Shown: piece after piece, positions 32,664-38,118 of the stretch
How the letters are laid out: the number at the start of each line of letters is the position of its first letter
Position numbering within the stretch: position 1 is the first letter of the stretch
Origin: CAVQND01 sp964653485
Lineage (GTDB): Bacteria; Verrucomicrobiota; Verrucomicrobiia; Limisphaerales; UBA8199
Direction of reading: 5' to 3'
Length of the DNA stretch: 38,118 nucleotides
Assembly (NCBI GenBank): GCA_964653485.1
Contig: CAZZFF010000060.1
Span: 1 to 38,118 of the forward strand
Position numbers and translations under genes: made by a program
The notes under the pieces: generated by a model
The model's input: the letters and a program-made list of their open reading frames with translations, nothing else
Databases searched by the model: none
Told to the model about the DNA's origin: nothing

Positions 32664-33628
32664 TGAGCAAGAGAGCCATCCCCGAGCCGGCCTTGCGGTT
32701 CGAGCCGGTCGAAGACGGGTACGGAACACGGCTTGCGCTGGTGTTCGGCAACGAGGCCCCTGGAGGCGTGTGCCCTTTCTACGGTCGGCAGTGCTACCAT
32801 TGCGACATCGGCGCCGGAGAGGGCGGGCAATTCGACACGGCGATGAACCGGGAGCGCCTGACCTTCTTCCGAAGGCATTATGCCTCCGTGCTGCCGAAGG
32901 TCACTCACCTTGTGCTCTATAACTCCGGCTCGGTGCTCAACCCCGGGGAACTGAGCGCGGAGAGCCTGCAGGCGATACTAGGGTATGCCGCCGAGCTGGC
33001 GCACTGCCGCGTGATCTCGTTCGACTCGCGGGAGGCGTTCATCAGCAGGACACATCTGGACCGCGTGCTTGGCTGCTTGCGCCCGGACCAACAGCCCAGG
33101 CCAATTCTCGGCCTGGAAACCCAGAACGACGAAGCGCGCCTCGAAACGATCAACAAACAGCTCAGCCGCACTTCTTTGGAAGCCGCCTTCCGCGCCGTCG
33201 GCCATTACTGGGGGCGGGTTGGCCTTGACATCAACATCGTGTTTGGGCTGCCTCCATTCCAAGGCCGCGCGGCGGTGGCCGAGGCCGAGGCGACGGCCCG
33301 CTTGGGCTTGGAGTTGGCGGCGCGCCACAAAGTGCCCGTGGATTTCAACTTTCATCCCTACTACCCCAGCCGCGTGGCCCTCGACCATTTCCCCGATCAT
33401 CCCCGGGCCGATCTCGGCGCAACCCTCGAGGCCGTGACACGCATCCGCGATGTCATCTTCCGAACCGGCCGGCCCTCGATGCTGTTCATGGGCCTGAACG
33501 ATGAATCCCACGACCAGGAGCCCTCGGCGCGGCACGCCGAACTGGCCCGGTACGCTGAGCTGTTCAACCGCTTCAACCTCACGCAACAGCCGTTCCTGCC
33601 CGGCGAATCGGCCTGGACCGGCGGCTGA
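32663..33628 (+). CDS. Radical-SAM-like protein coupled to the carbamoyltransferase
   Basis: Protein of 321 aa. Cys37, Cys44 and Cys47 (CPFYGRQCYHC) form a CX6CX2C cluster in place of the standard CX3CX2C. The following beta/alpha features, including LVLYNSGSVLNPGE, LGLETQNDEARLETINKQ and VGLDINIVFGLP, resemble Elp3/MiaB/TIGR01210-type radical SAM barrels. Family assignment is likely, but the reaction is unknown. The ATG overlaps the carbamoyltransferase stop by one base (TAATG), so the two proteins are probably made in fixed proportion and act on one pathway. A stem-loop at 33635-33652 follows the stop. Confidence 0.7.
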   Translation: MSKRAIPEPALRFEPVEDGYGTRLALVFGNEAPGGVCPFYGRQCYHCDIGAGEGGQFDTAMNRERLTFFRRHYASVLPKVTHLVLYNSGSVLNPGELSAESLQAILGYAAELAHCRVISFDSREAFISRTHLDRVLGCLRPDQQPRPILGLETQNDEARLETINKQLSRTSLEAAFRAVGHYWGRVGLDINIVFGLPPFQGRAAVAEAEATARLGLELAARHKVPVDFNFHPYYPSRVALDHFPDHPRADLGATLEAVTRIRDVIFRTGRPSMLFMGLNDESHDQEPSARHAELARYAELFNRFNLTQQPFLPGESAWTGG

Positions 33629-33634
33629 CCTCGA

Positions 33635-33652
33635 GGGAGTGGAGTCACTCCC
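33635..33652. other. Perfect palindrome just upstream of the suf promoter
   Basis: GGGAGTG (33635-33641), loop GAGT and CACTCCC (33646-33652) form a seven-pair stem four bases before the -35 box at 33657. It may end the upstream transcript, though no T run follows, or serve as a regulator site for suf. It does not match the CAAC-N6-GTTG site known for SufR. Confidence 0.4.
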
Positions 33653-33656
33653 GACA

Positions 33657-33684
33657 TTGACAGCCGCAGGGCATGGGCTAGATT
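33657..33684 (+). promoter_or_regulatory. Promoter of sufBC
   Basis: A perfect TTGACA (33657-33662), a 16-base spacer and TAGATT (33679-33684) lie 32 bases before the sufB ATG, placing the transcription start near 33691. It separates suf transcription from the carbamoyltransferase/radical-SAM pair. Confidence 0.7.
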
Positions 33685-33716
33685 GCGGCGCACGGCGATG
33701 AGTCCGGGCGAGAATA

Positions 33717-35165
33717 ATGAGCACTGCAACGGAAACAATTGAGGGCTTGGTCCAGAAGGACTACAAGTACGGCTTTTACACGGACGTGGAGGCCGACTCG
33801 GCGCCCCCGGGGCTGAGCGAGGACATCATCCGCCTCATCTCGGCCAAGAAGAAGGAGCCGGAGTTCATGCTGGAGTGGCGGCTCAAGGCGTACCGCCACT
33901 GGCTGACGATGAGAGAGCCGGACTGGCCGCATGTCCATTATCCGCCTATTGATTATCAGAAGGCGGTCTATTACTCGGCCCCGAAGAGCCGCAGCCAGGG
34001 GCCCAAGAGCCTCGACGAGGTGGACCCGAAGCTGCTGGAGACCTACGAGAAGCTGGGCATTCCCCTCAAGGAACGCGAGCGGCTGGCGGGGGTGGCGGTG
34101 GACGCCGTGTTTGACAGCGTGTCGGTCGGGACGACCTTCAAGGAGAAGCTGGCCGAGCGGGGCATCATTTTCTGCTCGTTCACCGAGGCGGTGCAGCAGC
34201 ATCCGGACCTCGTGAAAAGCTACCTGGGGATGGTAGTGCCTTACACGGACAATTTCTTTGCCGCCCTCAATTCGGCCGTGTTCAGCGACGGCTCCTTTTG
34301 TTTCATCCCAAAGGGCGTGCGGTGTCCCATGGAGCTTTCCACTTACTTCCGCATCAACGCCGCCAACACGGGGCAATTCGAGCGGACGCTCATCGTGGCG
34401 GAGCAAGGCGCCTCGGTGAGCTACCTGGAGGGATGCACGGCCCCGATGCGCGACGAGCACCAGTTGCATGCCGCCGTCGTGGAACTTATCGCCCTGGACA
34501 ACGCCCAGATCAAGTACTCCACGGTGCAGAACTGGTATCCGGGCGACGAGCACGGCCGGGGCGGCATTTACAACTTCGTCACCAAGCGGGGCCTGTGCAA
34601 AGGGCGAAACTCGAAGATTTCCTGGACCCAGGTGGAGACCGGCTCCGCCATTACCTGGAAGTATCCGGGCTGCATCCTTCTCGGGGACAACTCAATCGGC
34701 GAATTCTACTCGGTCGCCGTCACCAACCATTTCCAGCAGGCGGACACCGGGACGAAAATGGTGCATGTCGGCAAGAACACGCGGAGCACCATTGTCTCCA
34801 AGGGAATCGCCGCCGGGCACGGCCAGAACAGCTACCGGGGGCTTGTGAAGGTCCAGAAGAGCGCGGTCAACGCGCGCAACTTCTCCCAGTGCGACTCACT
34901 GTTGCTGGGAGACAAGTGCGGGGCGCACACCTTTCCTTATATCGAGGTCAAGAACACCACCGGGCGCGTCGAGCACGAGGCCTCGACCTCGAAGATCGGC
35001 GAGGACCAAATCTTTTACTGCAACCAGCGCGGGCTCTCCACCCAGGACGCCATCAACATGATCGTGAACGGCTTCTGCAAGGAGGTCTTCCGCGAATTGC
35101 CGATGGAATTCGCCGTCGAAGCTCAGAAATTGCTGGGGGTCAGTCTCGAAGGGAGCGTTGGATGA
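33717..35165 (+). CDS. sufB: Fe-S cluster assembly scaffold SufB
   Basis: Scaffold protein of the SUF machinery, 482 aa, a usual length. The N-terminal YKYGFYTDVEADSAPPGLSE and WRLKAYRHW are characteristic, as are the right-handed helix blocks IPKGVRCPMELSTYFRIN, LEGCTAPMRDEHQLHAAVVE and VQNWYPGDEHGRGG. SufB binds the nascent cluster with SufD and the ATPase SufC, with sulfur from a SufS-type desulfurase. Its stop overlaps the sufC start by four bases (ATGA), so SufB and SufC are coupled. A promoter lies upstream at 33657. Confidence 0.97.
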   Translation: MSTATETIEGLVQKDYKYGFYTDVEADSAPPGLSEDIIRLISAKKKEPEFMLEWRLKAYRHWLTMREPDWPHVHYPPIDYQKAVYYSAPKSRSQGPKSLDEVDPKLLETYEKLGIPLKERERLAGVAVDAVFDSVSVGTTFKEKLAERGIIFCSFTEAVQQHPDLVKSYLGMVVPYTDNFFAALNSAVFSDGSFCFIPKGVRCPMELSTYFRINAANTGQFERTLIVAEQGASVSYLEGCTAPMRDEHQLHAAVVELIALDNAQIKYSTVQNWYPGDEHGRGGIYNFVTKRGLCKGRNSKISWTQVETGSAITWKYPGCILLGDNSIGEFYSVAVTNHFQQADTGTKMVHVGKNTRSTIVSKGIAAGHGQNSYRGLVKVQKSAVNARNFSQCDSLLLGDKCGAHTFPYIEVKNTTGRVEHEASTSKIGEDQIFYCNQRGLSTQDAINMIVNGFCKEVFRELPMEFAVEAQKLLGVSLEGSVG

Positions 35166-35959
35166 AAGAACCGATTCTGGAGATTACCGATCTGAATGCC
35201 GGGGTTGAGGGCAAGCTGATACTCAAAGGCATCAACCTGACCATCTATCCGGGCGAGGTGCATGCCATCATGGGACCGAACGGCAGCGGCAAGAGCACGC
35301 TGGCCGCGATTCTGGCGGGTCGCGAGGGCTATGAGGTTGTCTCAGGCCGGGCGGTTTACGAGGGGCATGACCTGCTCGAACTGGACCCTGAAGAACGCGC
35401 CCGCCAGGGGTTGTTCCTGGCGTTTCAGTACCCGGTCGAAATCCCGGGTGTTAACAGCACCTATTTCCTCAAGGCCGCCCTTAATGAAATCCGGAAGTAC
35501 AAAGGCCAGGCGGAACTCGACGCCATCGAGTTCCTGGAACTGGTCAAGCGGAGGATGGAGCTGCTCGAACTGGGAGAGGACCTGTTGCGGCGCTCGGTGA
35601 ACGAGGGTTTTTCCGGGGGCGAAAAGAAGCGCAACGAAATCTTCCAGATGGCGGTGCTCGAGCCGCGCCTGGCAATCCTGGACGAGACGGACTCCGGCCT
35701 GGACATCGATGCCCTGAAGATCGTCTCCAAGGGTGTCAACGCGCTACGGCGCCCCGACAACGCGCAACTGGTCATCACGCATTACCAGCGGCTGCTGGCC
35801 TATATTGTCCCCGACTTCGTCCACGTCCTTGCCGATGGCCGCATCGTGCGAACCGGGGACAAGCAGCTTGCGCTCGAACTGGAGGATAAGGGATACGATT
35901 GGCTGCTCCAGGAACACGGGGTGGCGCGTTCAAGCGCCACCAGCGTGCAAAGCGCATAG
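35162..35959 (+). CDS. sufC: Fe-S cluster assembly ATPase SufC
   Basis: ABC-type ATPase of 265 aa that drives SufB-containing complexes in the cytoplasm. Walker A is GPNGSGKST (38-46), the Q-loop region is FLAFQYPVEIPG, the signature is FSGGEKKRNEI, Walker B is LAILDETDSGLDID, and the switch His lies in VITHYQRLL. ATG 35162 overlaps the sufB stop. A longer open frame upstream is only a shadow inside sufB. No sufD, sufS or sufU follows: the next gene is on the opposite strand, so any partner must be elsewhere. Confidence 0.97.
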   Translation: MKEPILEITDLNAGVEGKLILKGINLTIYPGEVHAIMGPNGSGKSTLAAILAGREGYEVVSGRAVYEGHDLLELDPEERARQGLFLAFQYPVEIPGVNSTYFLKAALNEIRKYKGQAELDAIEFLELVKRRMELLELGEDLLRRSVNEGFSGGEKKRNEIFQMAVLEPRLAILDETDSGLDIDALKIVSKGVNALRRPDNAQLVITHYQRLLAYIVPDFVHVLADGRIVRTGDKQLALELEDKGYDWLLQEHGVARSSATSVQSA

Positions 35960-36004
35960 AGCGCGGTTCTGATGGGCCTCCCGGCAGGATCGGACGCGTG
36001 AACG

Positions 36005-36033
36005 CGGCGTTCCACTGGGCAAGCGGAACGCCG
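36005..36033. terminator. Hairpin between convergent sufC and isomerase genes
   Basis: CGGCGTTCC (36005-36013) pairs perfectly with GGAACGCCG (36025-36033) around an 11-base loop, midway between two converging genes. It lacks a T tract on either strand, so its termination strength is uncertain. Confidence 0.5.
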
Positions 36034-36058
36034 GCATTATGCTCCGCGCGCGACAGGC

Positions 36059-37174
36059 TTACTTGGCCTTGGCCGGCGAGGGATTGGCAATGAGCGGTTG
36101 TGCGGCAGACTCCTCGGCAGGGCTTTCCTTGGGCTTGAGTTTTTCATCCAGGATCTCGACTTTGGCCTCTTTTTTGACCTTAGCGTAGTACGTGGCGAAT
36201 TGCTTCTGGATGGCTTGGTCCAGGAGGCTCTGTTTGACCCGGTCGGCCACCGCGGCCAGTTCGATCTTTTTGGCGGGGATCTTTTCGCTAAGTTTGATAA
36301 TGTGGTAGCCGTATTGGGTGGTGACGATATCGCTGATCTGGTTGGTATTGAGTGAGAAGGCGGCGGCCTCGAATTCAGGCACCATCTGGCCGCGGGGGAA
36401 CTTGTATTCGCCGCCGTTGTCCTTCGAGCCCGGGTCCTCGGAGAACTCCTTGGCCAGCTTGGCGAAATCTTCGCCCGCGCGAGCCCGCTTCAGGATGTCT
36501 TCGATCTGTTTGTGCTTGGCTTCCTTGAGCTCTTTGCTCAGCTCGGCCTTGGTCTTGGGGTCGATGGTCATCAGCAGGATATGGCTGGCGCGGACCATTT
36601 CAGGCTGTTCAAATCTCGACGGGTTCTCGTCGTAGAACTTTTTGACGTCCTCGTCGGTGACGGTGATGCTGAGTTCGCGTTTCAGGACGTTTTCCGCGGT
36701 GGCGGCGTCGGTCCATTTGCTGAGCAAATCCTGGCGGGAGAGGTCCACGGCTTTGAGCTGGCGGTCCAGGGCTTCGCTGGAGCCGAGTTGGGTTACGGCG
36801 TCCTCCATTTTTTTGGCGGCCATTTTTGTCGCGGCGGCCTTGTCATCGACGGTGGCCTTGGCGCGGAGGATTTGGATGCGGATGAGGTCCTCCAGGAGGC
36901 CTTGTTCATAGAGGGGCATCTGCTCGGGGTTGATCTTCTGCCCCTGGGCCGCGGCGCGGGCCCTGAGATGCATGACCTCGTCCTCAAGCTGGCTGCGCTT
37001 GATTTCGACGTTCTTGCCTTTGGCGATGACGGCGTCGGGGAACAGGTCGGAGGGTTTGACCGTTGCGGCGGGCGCGGCGGGGGGGGTGGAGGCCGGCGCT
37101 TGAGCCAGCGCGCGACACGGGTTGAGAGTGACGGCGCCCAAGAGCAGGACGAGTGAGATGGTCGTAGGTTTCAT
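36059..37174 (-). CDS. Exported parvulin-type peptidyl-prolyl isomerase (SurA/PrsA-like)
   Basis: Periplasmic folding protein of about 371 aa. The signal peptide MKPTTISLVLLLGAVTLN with cleavage near RALAQ is followed by a Pro/Ala linker. A helical SurA-N-like chaperone region spans about residues 50-190. A single parvulin domain runs from VRASHILLMT through FAKLAKEFSEDPGSKDNGGE to QYGYHIIKLSEK. The tail is Lys/Pro/Ala-rich. ATG 37174 is preferred; ATG 37189 would add five residues. It probably assists outer-membrane or secreted proteins. serA lies 28 bases upstream on the same strand, so the two may share a transcript. Confidence 0.9.
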   Translation of the reverse strand: MKPTTISLVLLLGAVTLNPCRALAQAPASTPPAAPAATVKPSDLFPDAVIAKGKNVEIKRSQLEDEVMHLRARAAAQGQKINPEQMPLYEQGLLEDLIRIQILRAKATVDDKAAATKMAAKKMEDAVTQLGSSEALDRQLKAVDLSRQDLLSKWTDAATAENVLKRELSITVTDEDVKKFYDENPSRFEQPEMVRASHILLMTIDPKTKAELSKELKEAKHKQIEDILKRARAGEDFAKLAKEFSEDPGSKDNGGEYKFPRGQMVPEFEAAAFSLNTNQISDIVTTQYGYHIIKLSEKIPAKKIELAAVADRVKQSLLDQAIQKQFATYYAKVKKEAKVEILDEKLKPKESPAEESAAQPLIANPSPAKAK

Positions 37175-37202
37175 AAACACAATCTTCATTTCTAACACAA
37201 AG

Positions 37203-38118
37203 CTACAATTTGACTACTTTGACGTTGCTGATGTCCGGGTCGTTTGAGATTTCCTCCAGCACTTCTGACGGAGGCACGCTATCCAGGTTCAGCACGGTCA
37301 AGGCGTAGCCCCCGAGAGTATCGCGGCTCAAGCTCATGCTGGCAATGTTAACCTTGGCCCGGCCCATGAGGGTGCCCAGGTAGCCGACAATGCCAGGCCG
37401 ATCCTTGTTACGCAGGAGCAACACCACGCCGCAGGGAACGATTTCGGTGGGCTGGCTGAAGACGCGAACAATGCGCGGGTTTTCGGGGGAACCAAAAAAG
37501 GTGCCGCCGGCCGAGATGACCTTCTCGTTGTCATGGAATGCCTGGACGTGGAGCCATTCGTTGAACGTGACCGGTTCGTTGGAGCGTTTTTCCTGGACGC
37601 TGATGCCCAGGGTGGCCGCGATGCTGCGGACATTGACGTTGTTGATGTCCTTGACCGAGGCGTTTGAGAGGAAACCGAGCAGCACAGCGCGGGTGACGGG
37701 GTCGATATTGGGCAATTCCTGGGCCTTGCCGCCATAAGTGATGTAGAGGCGGTCCACGTGGGTCGGAGCCAGTTGAGCGAGGAATTTGCCGAGTTTCTCG
37801 CCCAGGACCAGGTATGGCCGGAGCTGCTCGTAGGTTTTGGCATCGAGGTAGGGCAAATTGACGGCGTTGCGGACCTCGCCGGTGAGCAGGTAGCCGGCGA
37901 TGACCTCAGCGACCTCAACTCCGCATTTGTCCTGCGCCTCGGCAGTGCTGGCGCCAAGGTGGGGAGTGAGGGTGACCGCCGGGTGCTTGCGGAAGGGGTG
38001 GTCGGCCGGAAGCGGCTCGGTGGGAAAGACGTCCAGGGCGGCGGCGGCGACCTTGCCTGAGTCCAGGGCGGCCAAGAGGTCCTTCTCCACCACGATTTCG
38101 CCGCGGGCGCAATTGATG
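37203..38118 (-). CDS. serA: D-3-phosphoglycerate dehydrogenase, C-terminal part (5' end cut by window edge)
   Basis: First enzyme of serine synthesis: it oxidises 3-phosphoglycerate with NAD+. The right edge cuts the gene, and the visible part begins inside the nucleotide-binding domain at INCARGEIV, near the end of that domain. ALDVFPTEPLP and TPHLGASTAEAQ, with the catalytic His, complete the catalytic part. Then come the intervening ASB domain of long-type SerA (about KTYEQLRPYLVLGEKLGKFL onward) and a C-terminal ACT domain (LLLRNKDRPGIVGYLGTLMG), so this is the long three-domain form. The GTG within the frame at 38093 is internal and not the start. The isomerase gene follows 28 bases downstream on the same strand. 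Confidence 0.95.
   Translation of the reverse strand, partial: INCARGEIVVEKDLLAALDSGKVAAAALDVFPTEPLPADHPFRKHPAVTLTPHLGASTAEAQDKCGVEVAEVIAGYLLTGEVRNAVNLPYLDAKTYEQLRPYLVLGEKLGKFLAQLAPTHVDRLYITYGGKAQELPNIDPVTRAVLLGFLSNASVKDINNVNVRSIAATLGISVQEKRSNEPVTFNEWLHVQAFHDNEKVISAGGTFFGSPENPRIVRVFSQPTEIVPCGVVLLLRNKDRPGIVGYLGTLMGRAKVNIASMSLSRDTLGGYALTVLNLDSVPPSEVLEEISNDPDISNVKVVKL

Noticed and set aside
33635..33652. SufR operator upstream of sufB
   Set aside because: The palindrome does not have the CAAC-N6-GTTG layout, and no SufR gene is nearby.
34298..35161. Long in-frame extension upstream of sufC
   Set aside because: It lies inside sufB in another frame and reads as nonsense; sufC begins at the ATGA overlap at 35162.

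Overview
The window reads as a piece of a chromosome from a GC-rich, Gram-negative bacterium. The mix of two-domain DUF1080 proteins, a secreted GH28-like beta-helix protein, a signal-peptide-bearing outer-membrane barrel and mostly weak Shine-Dalgarno sites suggests Verrucomicrobiota (Limisphaerales/Pedosphaera-like). This is an inference from gene content; there is no 16S or marker tree behind it.

Positions 1-21273 form one long rightward surface-polysaccharide locus. It opens with a membrane acyltransferase cut by the left edge, a GT2 glycosyltransferase and an O-antigen ligase/polymerase-like membrane protein (2202-3713). A DUF362 protein, an ATP-grasp ligase and a GT4 follow. Next comes an unusual acyl-supply block: a hexapeptide acyltransferase, ACP, KAS III, GT4, a second ACP, a second KAS III and an AAC(3)-like N-acyltransferase (7826-13242). 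An Asp-box beta-propeller, a WbuB-like GT4, a CapD-like SDR and a polyprenyl-phosphate sugar transferase come next. The locus ends with capE-capF-capG, which make UDP-N-acetyl-L-fucosamine. Most of the genes overlap or nearly touch, so much of the locus is probably translated from a few long transcripts. The likely product is an L-FucNAc-containing glycan decorated with locus-made acyl groups. A 159-bp palindromic element with 27-bp inverted ends sits between capE and capF.

Positions 21274-23906 hold a pyrimidine-rich spacer, an outer-membrane beta-barrel gene on the minus strand, a strong sigma70-type promoter, a strongly structured unassigned RNA candidate, tRNA-Thr(CGU) and a ComF-like phosphoribosyltransferase whose reading frame runs through an intrinsic terminator.

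Positions 23962-30810 hold secreted and housekeeping genes: a GH28-like beta-helix protein, an RNB exoribonuclease, a minus-strand DUF1080 protein, a divergent exported protein of unknown function and a membrane protein.

Positions 30954-38118 hold a translationally coupled carbamoyltransferase/radical-SAM-like pair, then sufB-sufC behind a good promoter and without an adjacent sufD. On the minus strand are a SurA/PrsA-type peptidyl-prolyl isomerase and serA, which is cut by the right edge.

The most novel-looking items are the duplicated ACP-KAS III modules with the AAC(3)-like acyltransferase, the structured RNA upstream of tRNA-Thr, the 159-bp palindromic element, the carbamoyltransferase/radical-SAM pair and the terminator inside a coding frame.
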